The notes beneath the pieces were generated by a model. It saw only the letters and a list, made by a program, of their open reading frames with translations. It was not told where the DNA came from and ran no database searches. A stretch of 64,000 bases of DNA, from assembly GCA_964419255.1 (NCBI GenBank), contig CAYQOU010000014.1, positions 1 through 64,000 on the forward strand, given 5' to 3'. Both the position numbers and the translations under genes were made by a program. Of this stretch, positions 36,330-46,392 are shown piece by piece. Each line of letters opens with the position of its first letter. Position 1 is the stretch's first letter. Source of the stretch: CAZPHU01 sp964419255 (GTDB lineage: Bacteria; Fibrobacterota; Chitinivibrionia; Chitinivibrionales; CAYFVL01).

Positions 36330-38324
36330 TCAAAACGCCTGCGACAGATCGATAACCAGCGCAAAAGGCAGGTGAAATTCATCCGGTGCCTGGCGTTCAC
36401 GGAACTCTCTTGCGGTAATACGCTCCCCGTTGTGATAGGTATACCCCCAGGCAAAATCGACACGAAGATTAAAAATTCCCAGGAGCGGATAGCGAAGCCC
36501 CACACCGTATGACAGGGCCCAGCCGGTTTTCTGTAATGGATCATCCAGTGGTTCTGACCGATCGTACAGCTGTCCGTAGTCGACAAATGGTACGATATCC
36601 AGTTCCGTCATGAAACTGAAAAAGCTATTCTCGTTGATATATCCGAAATCAAAGAGCCCGATTCTGGCTTCAAGAGATGCCAGCCAATACAGAGGAACCA
36701 GCTCATCATCGACAAAGGCCTGTGCAGGTTCAATCTCCCTGAATCCAAATGCCCTGATGTTTCTGGGTCCCCCCAGGTAAAACCTTCGGGCGTTCAGACC
36801 ACCATCATCGAGGAAAATGCCGCCATCCAGACGGGCAGCCATTCTTATCTGAGAGATGATCGGATAATAGTAAGCCGAATTTATTTCGAACCAGTTGTGA
36901 CGATTATCGAGCAGACTCCATTCTCCCGCCTCAATAAGTGTTCCGCCATTTCCCCAGGTGATCGCATATCGGCTTCCATCGGTTGGATTGAGCAGATCGT
37001 CCAGAAACGAAAAAAATACCGTACTTATGAAATTTAGCGTGACCCCCTCCAGTGTATCGCCAACTTGTAAGGTATCCAGATCCCCTACCAGAGGGTCATC
37101 GATCTCGGCGATCGAGTCGGATGAGCCGATTATCCGCTGTGCAAGAAGCTCGGCGCTGGTGACAAGCCGCACCCAATCGGTAAACGATCGCGAAAGCCTG
37201 GTGGTACTTACCGCCTCGAAGCTGCCGCCAAACATCTCTGCGCCGATCTGTTCATGTATGGCGGCATTCTGATACCAGCTCACCTGAAGATCGGTGTCGA
37301 AGCGCACCATGTAATTAAAGATCAGTGGTGCCCCAAAGCCGATGTAGGAACTCTGCTTATCGGAAGCAAGCGTTCCTCCCAGTTGCACCTCGTTAAGGGA
37401 GCCGTTGACATTTCCATGACTTAAGTCCAGCGAAATACCAAGGCCGTACTGCGTCTCGTAGAAAGCCGACGAACGCAGCTCTCCCGGTACATGCTCCTCT
37501 GCCACAAGAATCATGGCGCTGCGGTTTGGATCCTTTTTTAGGAGCGTGTCTCTGATCCGAACAAAATTGAATACACCGGTTGATTGCAGTTTTTCGATGT
37601 AGCTGTCGTTTTGTCGCGCGCGAACCGTGTCACCCAAGGTATAGGGAAACAAATCTCTCAGCAACTGATCACTGGTGATTCCTCCCAATGAGTCAAATGG
37701 TGCCTCCCGGGTGTTTTGAATGATAAGCGTGTCGAACACTACCGCATACGAGGGATTTACTACATATTTAACCGACACGATTTTGGTGGAATCATCAATG
37801 GACACACTATCCTGCACCTGCACGTGCACATACCCCGCATCACCATATTGACGAAGTAGAAGCAGTCGATCCTTGAGTATCGGCCGTTCCGAAAAAAAAT
37901 TGCCCATATGCACGTTCAACTGAGAAGTGTCTACAAATTGCCCGGGAGCCGACGAAAGACTGTCCTTTAGGATTATCTGAACGGGGCCAAAGCTGTAGCG
38001 CGCCCCCTCATGTATATCCATAAAAGCCTGCCAGGTATTTTCATCACGCCTGATAGTCTGCACCCGTACCCGAACGTCGAAATACCCCCGATCCTGATAG
38101 AACTGCTCCACAGAATAGACCGCATCCTCACGCCACAGCTGCACCTGTTCGGCAGTCCATTCGGTGGGGTAATCCGGTATCTGTTGTCGGATTCTACGAG
38201 TCGATAAGGAATCGTTTCCTCTTATACGCAAATCGATTTCAGCCTCTGCCGCAGAAGCAAAACAAAGAATGCATAGTACACCCAGGTAAAACAATCCAGT
38301 TATATGAGTTTTTTCTTTTACCAT
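36330..38324 (-). CDS. tamA: BamA/TamA-family outer-membrane assembly protein
   Basis: A 664-residue Omp85-type protein with a signal peptide (YLGVLCILCFASAAEA). Residues about 25-290 hold POTRA domains (VEQFYQDRGYFDVRVRVQ; LLRQYGDAGYVHVQVQDS; IEKLQSTGVFNFVRI). The rest is a D15/bacterial surface antigen barrel with the conserved GGPRNIRAFGFREI turn near residue 515 and a final FALVIDLSQAF ending in phenylalanine. It is encoded 7 nt overlapping the end of tamB, so it is most likely the TamA partner rather than the essential BamA. Confidence 0.88.
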   Translation of the reverse strand: MVKEKTHITGLFYLGVLCILCFASAAEAEIDLRIRGNDSLSTRRIRQQIPDYPTEWTAEQVQLWREDAVYSVEQFYQDRGYFDVRVRVQTIRRDENTWQAFMDIHEGARYSFGPVQIILKDSLSSAPGQFVDTSQLNVHMGNFFSERPILKDRLLLLRQYGDAGYVHVQVQDSVSIDDSTKIVSVKYVVNPSYAVVFDTLIIQNTREAPFDSLGGITSDQLLRDLFPYTLGDTVRARQNDSYIEKLQSTGVFNFVRIRDTLLKKDPNRSAMILVAEEHVPGELRSSAFYETQYGLGISLDLSHGNVNGSLNEVQLGGTLASDKQSSYIGFGAPLIFNYMVRFDTDLQVSWYQNAAIHEQIGAEMFGGSFEAVSTTRLSRSFTDWVRLVTSAELLAQRIIGSSDSIAEIDDPLVGDLDTLQVGDTLEGVTLNFISTVFFSFLDDLLNPTDGSRYAITWGNGGTLIEAGEWSLLDNRHNWFEINSAYYYPIISQIRMAARLDGGIFLDDGGLNARRFYLGGPRNIRAFGFREIEPAQAFVDDELVPLYWLASLEARIGLFDFGYINENSFFSFMTELDIVPFVDYGQLYDRSEPLDDPLQKTGWALSYGVGLRYPLLGIFNLRVDFAWGYTYHNGERITAREFRERQAPDEFHLPFALVIDLSQAF

Positions 38325-41300
38325 AGATTCCAGAATTTGTATCGGTAAATAATCCCCAGCCTTCTTGATATTTCATCCTCCAGAGTCGATTCGGCGTTCT
38401 CCGGCTCGGTGGAAATCGAAGCTTCAATAAGAATGTTATCCTCCAGAATATCCTCCCATTTCTTACTGGTGATAATAGAATCCAGAGGGGGCTGCCACTC
38501 CAGCCCCAGTTTGCTTTCCCATGGAGTGGCAGACTCCCTGACATCGGGCCGGTATCCCGCCTTCGCACGTAACCTCAGACCCCAGAACTGCTTTGTAACG
38601 ATTTCGATAGCAATAGCCTCCGTGGCGGAATCGGCGGCCAGCGCCCCCAGCCCCGTAATGTTTGTGCCCGCTATCCAGTTACCGGTAAGGCGCTCGGTGA
38701 GTCTGGTGAGACTCTGACTGATTGTGGGCTCAAGAAGACCCAGTGCCTGACTGCCATACCCCTCCTGCACGCCTCCTCCCGCGAATTCGGGCGAATAGCA
38801 GCCCCTGCGCACAGAAAAGATGATTGCAGAAACGTTGGCCCCCGCCCCAAATTCTCCCCCGCAGTCTGTCTCATAGGTAAACTGCATCTCCTCAAGCTCC
38901 CCGTCCAGACGAATATACACCGTACACGAATCGGTGGTCCCCGGCTCACAATCTTCGGCAAGCATCTTCGCCGACTCCATCGATACAGAGCCCTGCTCCA
39001 CCGGTACATTGAGCCATTTTACCTGCAGATTTTGAATGTCATAGGATTGCCCCGCAGCACCTATTTCCCCATCCAGTGCGCTAAATCTTCCGTTTGCAAG
39101 CGCATAAGGATAGGTTCCCTGTATGGTTACATCGGCAGTGAAAGGCATTCGTAAAACATCGGTGTCGATCCGGTTTTTGGTCCCCTCCGTCTGAAGGGAT
39201 ACATTCAGCTGAATCGCCGCATCCCGCTCAGAGGAGGACTTTCGTGTTCTATCACCGTTGCCGGCAAAGATGTTCTGCAGAGCCTGAATACTCCTCAACC
39301 GGTAAGCGATTGTCATGTCTCTGAGTGTACCCTCAAAATTAAGCTCCGGGGGACTCGCCTCCGGCTCTTTGGCTCTTCCCACCATCTGTTCATACTCCAG
39401 ATCGATATCCTGGATGATTCCATCCACATTCAAAGGCGGTGCCAGATAACTCAGATCCGCCCTCCCGATATCGGCATCAACGACCATCGAGACCGAATCT
39501 GCCATCATGCGCAGGTTTATGTCGTCGAGCGTGACATAATCGGCCTCTCCCCACCGGACTGCAAATGCTTCTCCCTGCAATCTCACCCGCGTCCTACCAC
39601 CTTCGATCAAACCGTAGACAGCATTTCCGGTAAGCTCCTGTCCCTTCTGGTTACGGACATACAGATCGGGTACTCTCAGGGCACCATCGGTAATCTGTGG
39701 TTCGGCACTAATAAACTGAGTATCCATGCCCGCTATGGCATAAGTCATATACAATGTATCTGTGAAAAGCCTCATCTTCTCAACAGTTTCCGTAAAAGGA
39801 ATGTTGAATTCTCCTCTGGTGATGATATTGCGCAATGCCCCGATATCACCTGGCAGAGGTGCCGTTCCCATCACCCTGAATGAGCCGTCAAACACCTGAA
39901 GTGATTGAATCTCACCATTGACCACCGCTCTGAGTCTGCCGCTGGCAGCACTTACCAATACACGAACTTGCTGCGTATCGGATAATACACCGGTGACGGC
40001 AACCACCAGAGAATCGTTGAAAAGCGGCTCCGCCTGACTGAAAGTGGATGCATTTACCAGAAGCGTATCCCCGTTTCCGTTTATTCGCAAGGCCCTAAGC
40101 TCGGGAAGATTACCCCCCTCAATCAACTCGATATCGTAAAACCGGTAGAGTCCGCCAAATCCTGACGTATCGGAGTAGGCAAACCGGCCGTCTACAAATC
40201 CGCTTTGCAGCGGCGACTGCTCCATAAACACATTCAAAGTCTGAGAGATATTGTATTCATCGGCCCTCAATTCAACCGATTCGATATCCTCCAGACCAAG
40301 GGCTGCAAGCTCGTAAAAATCTTTCCCGTTGAGACGAACGCTTGTTTCCGCCTCCAACTCCGAGTCATCAACCCGAAACCGCAGCCCCTGTAATTGCAGA
40401 ATGCTGTCGGTCCAGTTCATCAGCCCCTCTGCGGCAATACCGGCCCCGTTGTATCGGGCCGTCGCTTGTTCGATACGGGCATGGCCGGTCTGATTTCGCA
40501 TATGCCAGGCAAACTCCGCACTTACAACCGGTTGCTCTATGGGAAGCTCCGGAATCAGCGCATAGGGGACCCGGGAGACATTCACACTTTGAGCCTCCGC
40601 ATACATTGAGTCGGCTGTTGGCATGCTAAAGCGGATAGTGCCATGCTTTTCGTTTGTCGCCTGCCACACCATCGATGGAAAATCACCCCGCACATCCATG
40701 TTGCCGCTAAGCGTCCAGACCATATCGTCGTGGAATAGCCGGGAGGGTTTCAGCGTATATCCGGTCTGCATATCAAACTCGTGGACGGCATATAAGGAAT
40801 CAGCCACCCCGCCATAAGCTGCCACATCAAAGAAAGCTGATGATGCCGACAATTCTGTTCCCCTGAATTTCCCCGACACATACGCCTCATCAAACTGCAT
40901 ATTCGTATCCACAAACACCCGCAACAGCCGCTCGTCGGGAGCGATGTCCACATCGAAGCTCCCCCCCCATTCTTTCGTTTTTTTGGCCGCAACCGCCTCC
41001 AGTCTGGTACCGTCGGTGGTGACCACCTCACCTGCTATTCTCCGACTCGATGCCCGCATACGGGGTATTGTCACCCCCAGCATTACCCACTGATCGGCCA
41101 ACCGCACCGGAATACCACGGATATGTCCTGAAAGGGTCATACCGACTTTATCGACTAAATTTGCCAAATCGGGCAGCGAATCGATTCGACGCACCTCCAT
41201 GGATGCCTCCAGAGATATCTGCTCCTTCTCCCCAGAGCTTTTAAGCCGCCAGAAACCGGTCGTATCATCGAGAAGAAATGTAAAGCTCAGAGCCTGATCG

Positions 41301-42190
41301 GTCAACCGCAGCGGATACCGATTCCCGATACCACCGACATCTACAGCCAGATCCCCGTCAAACCGGTACCTGCCATCAGTATGGGCGGTGAATGTGGCAT
41401 CAACATTACTCAGTTGCGGGAGAGACTGCGGGTAAAAAGATTGATAGGCATGCGACGACTGAGCCGATACATGCAGGGTATCCCAGGCGTGAAGCAGATT
41501 GTTTTTGCTGTGATGCGCCTCAAGACGCACCGTATCGGGCCCTCTAGCCACCGACAAAGACGCATCGATGAGAGAATCGGACCAGTTGATGAAGAGATCT
41601 ATCGAAGGAAACAGTGAATCTGTCATGCGGTAATCTACTCTGTCTACGTATAAGGCAGCCTCCTTTGCACTGGTGGTTGCTTTCAGATCGTGTGCGGCAA
41701 CGACAAATGCAGTATCTCGATACATTGCGATATATTCCGCACTCACCGCCGCCCGCACAGGCATCGCAAAATCTGGAAAATGTATCGAATCGGGCAACGC
41801 AACCTCGGTGGTGTCGGGTTTTTCGGTTGTATCGGCGGTATCAGCCGGCAAAACGATCCAGGCGCTATCCAGGTTAAGGTCCACCACCGGCTTCAGGGCA
41901 AGGAGGCTGGGGGCGACAAGGGGATCGACGACAATTTTGCCCCCTCGAGCCGTCAGCGACGGTGAAGAGTATATGACGGAGTCGGCCGTAACCGTCAGGT
42001 TCCAGGCAAGATGCGGATCGAACGCCTGCACGCTCATCTGCCCAAACTGAATCGTCTCGGTGGCGTAGGTATTCAGCCACCAGTTTCCCAGAAGGTACAC
42101 AGCTGGCGGTATAAGCAGGATAAGAATTAGAAGAGCGTAAAGAAACCACCGCAGTCCCTTTCCCAGACGCCGCCAAACCCTAGCATTCAA
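38318..42190 (-). CDS. tamB: Translocation and assembly module protein TamB (DUF490)
   Basis: A 1,290-residue AsmA/TamB-type protein: one N-terminal membrane anchor (LRWFLYALLILILLIPPAVY, about 14-33), a very long beta-helical groove region, and the C-terminal DUF490 domain from about residue 1000 (VDADIGRADLSYLAPP; GTYPYALANGRFSALDGEIG; the end has LTGNWIAGTNITGLGAL). TamB-like proteins bridge inner and outer membranes and are linked to both OM protein insertion and phospholipid transport. The start is TTG 42190 with AAGGGG 9 nt upstream; no in-frame ATG fits better. It overlaps tamA. With the Mla operon this is a second lipid-bridge system in the window. Confidence 0.9.
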   Translation of the reverse strand: MNARVWRRLGKGLRWFLYALLILILLIPPAVYLLGNWWLNTYATETIQFGQMSVQAFDPHLAWNLTVTADSVIYSSPSLTARGGKIVVDPLVAPSLLALKPVVDLNLDSAWIVLPADTADTTEKPDTTEVALPDSIHFPDFAMPVRAAVSAEYIAMYRDTAFVVAAHDLKATTSAKEAALYVDRVDYRMTDSLFPSIDLFINWSDSLIDASLSVARGPDTVRLEAHHSKNNLLHAWDTLHVSAQSSHAYQSFYPQSLPQLSNVDATFTAHTDGRYRFDGDLAVDVGGIGNRYPLRLTDQALSFTFLLDDTTGFWRLKSSGEKEQISLEASMEVRRIDSLPDLANLVDKVGMTLSGHIRGIPVRLADQWVMLGVTIPRMRASSRRIAGEVVTTDGTRLEAVAAKKTKEWGGSFDVDIAPDERLLRVFVDTNMQFDEAYVSGKFRGTELSASSAFFDVAAYGGVADSLYAVHEFDMQTGYTLKPSRLFHDDMVWTLSGNMDVRGDFPSMVWQATNEKHGTIRFSMPTADSMYAEAQSVNVSRVPYALIPELPIEQPVVSAEFAWHMRNQTGHARIEQATARYNGAGIAAEGLMNWTDSILQLQGLRFRVDDSELEAETSVRLNGKDFYELAALGLEDIESVELRADEYNISQTLNVFMEQSPLQSGFVDGRFAYSDTSGFGGLYRFYDIELIEGGNLPELRALRINGNGDTLLVNASTFSQAEPLFNDSLVVAVTGVLSDTQQVRVLVSAASGRLRAVVNGEIQSLQVFDGSFRVMGTAPLPGDIGALRNIITRGEFNIPFTETVEKMRLFTDTLYMTYAIAGMDTQFISAEPQITDGALRVPDLYVRNQKGQELTGNAVYGLIEGGRTRVRLQGEAFAVRWGEADYVTLDDINLRMMADSVSMVVDADIGRADLSYLAPPLNVDGIIQDIDLEYEQMVGRAKEPEASPPELNFEGTLRDMTIAYRLRSIQALQNIFAGNGDRTRKSSSERDAAIQLNVSLQTEGTKNRIDTDVLRMPFTADVTIQGTYPYALANGRFSALDGEIGAAGQSYDIQNLQVKWLNVPVEQGSVSMESAKMLAEDCEPGTTDSCTVYIRLDGELEEMQFTYETDCGGEFGAGANVSAIIFSVRRGCYSPEFAGGGVQEGYGSQALGLLEPTISQSLTRLTERLTGNWIAGTNITGLGALAADSATEAIAIEIVTKQFWGLRLRAKAGYRPDVRESATPWESKLGLEWQPPLDSIITSKKWEDILEDNILIEASISTEPENAESTLEDEISRRLGIIYRYKFWNLW

Positions 42191-42720
42191 AGTATCGTGC
42201 CCCTTTCATCTGTATCGCAGCTGCCGTTTACAGGCATGTCCCACTTTCTATCAAAAATCAGACCATTGTTGAAATCTATTCTGTTGCTTTGGAGAGTAGC
42301 AAAATAAATCTGCGCAGATATTTCCAGACCTTGGGTCAAAGGGATACGGTTGGGGATATGGGGAGTTGTTTTTTTGAATTCTCAAACTGCGAAGTGGTGT
42401 TTGTGATGGGTCTGTGCCGGCCTCACAGGTCCAAAAACATGGCAAAAACAAACCATTATACGTGTTTGCAAGGCTTTTTCGGGATTAAAACGATACAAAT
42501 GCCAAGAGAAATGGATGGGAAGCGGCACGATCATGTGTGCCGCGATTGGCAGCTCCGGCTGCAAAATAAGCGCTTTAATTCCGGTTTCTCTCTGCTCGAC
42601 AACCCCTTAGGCACTGCCTTTGCTTTTATGAATCTGTGAAGTGTCGGATGTAACGGGCTCAGGTGTTTATACGTGATAGAATCTTTTAGAGGGAGGATCT
42701 GTTACGGGAAGGAGTACCGC
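42191..42720. other. 530-base intergenic region, divergent tamB / lytic transglycosylase
   Basis: No gene is supported; short reading frames here look like chance. It must contain the two divergent promoters. I recognise no repeat or RNA. Confidence 0.45.
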
Positions 42721-44346
42721 GTGAGAAGGACTCTATTCTCTATTCCCATACTTATCGGCATGACCGCTTTGGCCACACGCCTGGACAGGCATCAGAGCCA
42801 GTCGTTTGACTCCCGCCAGGACAAACAGCTTAAGCGCCATATCTGCGATATCAGGCGCCCCGACAGAAACGATTCATGGCTTCCACCCGGGGATTTTTTA
42901 ACAGACAGCTCACTTTCCATAATCCTTACCCGCGGCCTTCGTCCCCTGGTGAAGCCGCAGATAACTTCCGGCCACACCCGAATCGCTACTAATTTCACCC
43001 CGCCCGATTCGTTCTTTCCTGTTCCCCCTCAGATCAGAGACAACGTGAAATTCTGGGAGAAGATATTTACAGAGGTTTCCATAGCCGAGGGGCTGCTGCA
43101 CGACCGTGAATATCCGCTTGTCATCTATAAGAAGATGAATTTCTACGGTATGAGCAACGAACAGAGAAACGAGGCGATCAGAGCGGAGATTCGCGCCGTA
43201 AAAAGAAGTCTCCATGCGCTTAAATCCCAACCCGATTCTACCTGGGGCAGCCGAGAGCGAGATATTGCCGCCCTGTTCAATCGCCACGGCCAAAAAAGAG
43301 CGCTGGAGGATGCGACCGAGCGCATTCGTCTGCAATCGGGTATCCGTGAGCGGTTTAAATGGGGACTGGAGCAGTCCACCATGTATGACGATACAATCAA
43401 GGCGATCCTGCGACAGTACCAGGTTCCCGAAAGACTGGCTTATCTTCCCCATGTCGAATCGTCGTTCGATATCTTCGCACGATCCAAAGTCGGAGCATTG
43501 GGGATGTGGCAATTTATGCCCGCCACCGCAAGACGTTTCCTTACCATAGACGAGATTGTAGATGAGAGGCTGGATCCGATACGCTCAACGGAGGCAGCCG
43601 CAAAACTGCTTGCCTACAACTATAAGGTCCTTGAATCCTGGCCGCTGGCGGTCACCGCCTACAATCACGGAGTAACCGGCATGAGAAACGCCGTACGATC
43701 CACCGGCACAACCGATCTGGGAAAGATAATCGACCGGCACACCAGTCCGTCCTTTAAATTTGCCTCTAAAAACTTTTACAGCTGCTTTATTGCCGCAGCG
43801 CGGGTGGCCAGTCAGCCGCAAAACTATTTCGATGATCTGATGAGGCTGCCACCTTACAAGGCATTTACACTCAATCTCAGACATCCGATTCAACCATCCA
43901 CCCTGACCCAATACCTCAACATAACAGCCGAACAGCTCGCTTTTTATAATCCGGCCCTTAATCCCAGGCTGTTCGAGCCCGGAGCAAAAATACCCCGCAA
44001 CTACAGCCTTAACATACCCCTGATAAACAGGGGCAAGGATAATCAGGAGGTGACCCTGGCCTTCTCCGGAGGAGTCCTTGGAATGAAAGCATTCTATGCG
44101 GCTACCGGGCAGTCTCCTTTTTCCGGCCCGGCAACTCAATCAGATCCCCGGGTCTTCCGGGTAATGGACGGACGGCTCCAAAGGCTCTATCCGCAATCGT
44201 CTTTCTCCGCGATGGTGAGCCATCGCTTCAAGGTTCCTCACTCGCCCCTTCCCCTGGAAGATGCCGACAGCACCGACAGAGAACTGGTCTCACTACCCCA
44301 CAGCGCTCCCCACTCCACATCTTTTACAGCCGGATCGAACCTCTAG
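42721..44346 (+). CDS. Lytic transglycosylase (SLT domain, MltD-like)
   Basis: Periplasmic peptidoglycan-cleaving enzyme of about 541 residues. I place the start at GTG 42721, with AAGGAG 6-7 nt upstream, giving the signal peptide RRTLFSIPILIGMTALAT. The SLT domain spans about 235-350: the catalytic glutamate is in LPHVESSFDIFARSKVGALG, followed by MWQFMPATARRF and the LAVTAYNHGVTGM block. After it, LRHPIQPSTLTQYLNITAEQ resembles a degenerate LysM-type or MltD C-terminal repeat. It is alone on its strand, convergent with eno. Confidence 0.87.
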   Translation: MRRTLFSIPILIGMTALATRLDRHQSQSFDSRQDKQLKRHICDIRRPDRNDSWLPPGDFLTDSSLSIILTRGLRPLVKPQITSGHTRIATNFTPPDSFFPVPPQIRDNVKFWEKIFTEVSIAEGLLHDREYPLVIYKKMNFYGMSNEQRNEAIRAEIRAVKRSLHALKSQPDSTWGSRERDIAALFNRHGQKRALEDATERIRLQSGIRERFKWGLEQSTMYDDTIKAILRQYQVPERLAYLPHVESSFDIFARSKVGALGMWQFMPATARRFLTIDEIVDERLDPIRSTEAAAKLLAYNYKVLESWPLAVTAYNHGVTGMRNAVRSTGTTDLGKIIDRHTSPSFKFASKNFYSCFIAAARVASQPQNYFDDLMRLPPYKAFTLNLRHPIQPSTLTQYLNITAEQLAFYNPALNPRLFEPGAKIPRNYSLNIPLINRGKDNQEVTLAFSGGVLGMKAFYAATGQSPFSGPATQSDPRVFRVMDGRLQRLYPQSSFSAMVSHRFKVPHSPLPLEDADSTDRELVSLPHSAPHSTSFTAGSNL

Positions 44347-44488
44347 CAATCCGGATCGTTGCCTGCGATGTCTAAAACCATTATTGCCTTGCGAATCAGA
44401 TTGAAGATGGATTTTTTTGATACATAGATCAAGAAGAACCAGAAAGCCCCGACGAACCGATACTTACGACAGCTCACAAACAGGCACC

Positions 44489-44524
44489 AAAACCTGCCAC
44501 CCCGGAAAGCTGCGGAGTGGCAGG
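44489..44524 (-). terminator. Intrinsic terminator of eno
   Basis: Read leftward: CCTGCCAC ... GTGGCAGG (8-bp stem, extended inside by CCG/CGG), then TTTTGGTG. It lies 14 nt past the eno stop codon. Confidence 0.8.
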
Positions 44525-44537
44525 CGATGCAAACTTC

Positions 44538-45812
44538 TCATTGCCATCCAAGCGAGTTGGGGTAGGATGCCTTGCCCCCAAGCTCCTCTTCAATGCGTAG
44601 GAGCTGATTGTATTTGGCCAACCGCTCTGAGCGGGCGGGTGCTCCTGTTTTGAGCTGTCCGGCATTTGTCGCCACCGCCAGATCGGCGATTGTGGTATCT
44701 TCGGTCTCTCCGGATCGATGCGAAAACATGCAGCTATAGCCTGCTTCTTTAGCCGTCTGCACCGTCTGAAGTGTCTCGGTGAGCGTGCCGATCTGATTGA
44801 CCTTTATCAGAATGGAGTTGGCGATGTTTTTGTCGATTCCCTCCTGAAGAATCCTCTTGTTGGTCACGAAAAGATCGTCACCCACCAGCTGAACCCTTCC
44901 TCCCAGCTCTCTTGTTAGAAGAGCCCAACCATCCCAGTCGTTTTCCGCCAACGCATCCTCTATCGAGATAATCGGGTAGCGGTCAAGAAGGTTGCCGTAA
45001 AATTGGATCATTCCCGAGGCATCCAGCTTCTTGTTGTCGGCCTGTAGAAAATAGGTGCTGTTGTCGTAGAATTCGCTTGCTGCAGCATCCAGGGCTATGC
45101 AGATATCATCCCCCGCCTTGTACCCGGCCTTGCCGATGGCATCGATAATCACCTGAAGCGCCTCCTCGTTGCTGGCCAGATTAGGGGCAAACCCCCCTTC
45201 ATCCCCCACTCCCGTACTCAGTTTCCTGCTGTTAAGCACCTTTTTGAGGGTCTGATACACCTCGGCGGCCCACCGCAGCCCCTCCGAAAAAGACGGTGCC
45301 CCAACCGGAGCGATCATAAACTCCTGAAGATCCACATTATTGTCGGCATGTTCGCCGCCATTGAGAATGTTGAGAAAGGGAATGGGCATCACAAACTTAT
45401 CGGTGGTGTTGACATACTCGTATAACGGCAGCCCCACATCCAGACTAGCGGCCTTTGCCACCGCCAGCGATACCCCCAAAATGGCGTTGGCGCCCAGATT
45501 ACTCTTGTTTTCGGTACCATCCAGCTCCAGCAGGATATTATCGATTGCCGACTGTTTCTCGGGATCCTGGCCGATTAGCTTGCCTTCTATACGGTCGTTT
45601 ATGTTAGAAACCGCTTTTTTGACCCCTTTTCCCAGATATCGTGACTTATCGCCATCACGCAGCTCGACAGCCTCACGGGTTCCCGTGGATGCTCCGGAGG
45701 GCACCGCGGCACGTCCCATAGTATCGTTGTCCAGGTATACATCCACCTCCACGGTTGGATTCCCTCGTGAATCCAGTATCTCGCGTCCTCTCACAGCCGT
45801 AATCTTTGACAT
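44538..45812 (-). CDS. eno: Enolase
   Basis: Converts 2-phosphoglycerate to phosphoenolpyruvate in glycolysis, 424 residues. The start is ATG 45812 (MSKITAVRGREILDSRGN) with GGAGGGATGC just upstream; a longer open frame continues another 48 codons without family similarity. Signatures: AAVPSGASTGTREAVELRDG, the metal and catalytic segments LDAAASEFYD and SIEDALAENDWDGW, the lysine region ILIKVNQIGT, and the enolase signature SHRSGETEDTTIADLAVA. It has its own terminator. Confidence 0.98.
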   Translation of the reverse strand: MSKITAVRGREILDSRGNPTVEVDVYLDNDTMGRAAVPSGASTGTREAVELRDGDKSRYLGKGVKKAVSNINDRIEGKLIGQDPEKQSAIDNILLELDGTENKSNLGANAILGVSLAVAKAASLDVGLPLYEYVNTTDKFVMPIPFLNILNGGEHADNNVDLQEFMIAPVGAPSFSEGLRWAAEVYQTLKKVLNSRKLSTGVGDEGGFAPNLASNEEALQVIIDAIGKAGYKAGDDICIALDAAASEFYDNSTYFLQADNKKLDASGMIQFYGNLLDRYPIISIEDALAENDWDGWALLTRELGGRVQLVGDDLFVTNKRILQEGIDKNIANSILIKVNQIGTLTETLQTVQTAKEAGYSCMFSHRSGETEDTTIADLAVATNAGQLKTGAPARSERLAKYNQLLRIEEELGGKASYPNSLGWQ

Positions 45813-46258
45813 GCATCCCTCCAAAGCTCGGGTTACGTTTGTTGTTTTAAAAATGGGAAAGTGATAGTCTTTTTGAAAAACCGGTAACCTGAAAACACCA
45901 CCGTACAGGCGGTAGTGGCCTGCCGTGTCATTTTTTTTGGCGCAATTTACAAACATCCTTATTCCCGCGCAATTATCCTCTCACAAGACGAGCACAGTTG
46001 AGCAATAACCATACCCCTGCTAATGGCCCTTATGATCCATATGCAGGTCTTCTGCTACAAAACTTCCATTTCTCCGCTCAATTACTCTTTTGCCAAAAGA
46101 AATGATCCGGTTTATCGAATTAATTGCATACTGGAGAAAAATTTTAAATGAATTATCGAACTCACCGCATCTGGTTTTGGCCAATGGAATTCTATTTGCT
46201 TTCTTTTATGCAACGGTTTGACAGAACGATTCAAATCGTATGTTCGACACCTGTCTCT

Positions 46259-46299
46259 GTTCTGCCCCCCCGTCCCGCATCAGCGGACGGAAACAGAAC
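46259..46299. repeat. Repeat family B, copy 2 (hairpin)
   Basis: Outer stem GTTCTG / CAGAAC and inner stem CCGTCC / GGACGG around GCATCAGC. The inner part CGTCCCGCATCAGCGGACGG matches the hairpin after metK (34724-34746) with one base changed and one lost. Confidence 0.5.
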
Positions 46300-46362
46300 G
46301 GGAGTTTAAGAAGGCTTCATTTCCTATGATTGTTCAGCTGTTACTAATTGCCTGATCGTTTA

Positions 46363-46384
46363 TCCGGCTTTGCCGGACTTAGTG
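46363..46384. repeat. Repeat family C, copy 2 (short hairpin)
   Basis: TCCGGC-TTT-GCCGGA followed by CTTAGT, nearly identical to the sequence at 28712-28734 past the pcrB-like gene. It lies 10-30 nt before the start of the metalloprotease gene, so it would sit in the 5' untranslated region. Confidence 0.5.
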
Positions 46385-46392
46385 GAGATCAC

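Larger units (their letters stand above)
45813..46392. other. 580-base intergenic region with two repeats
   Basis: Divergent spacer between eno and the metalloprotease. No gene is supported. It contains a two-part hairpin at 46259-46299 (repeat family B) and a short hairpin at 46363-46384 (repeat family C). Confidence 0.5.
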
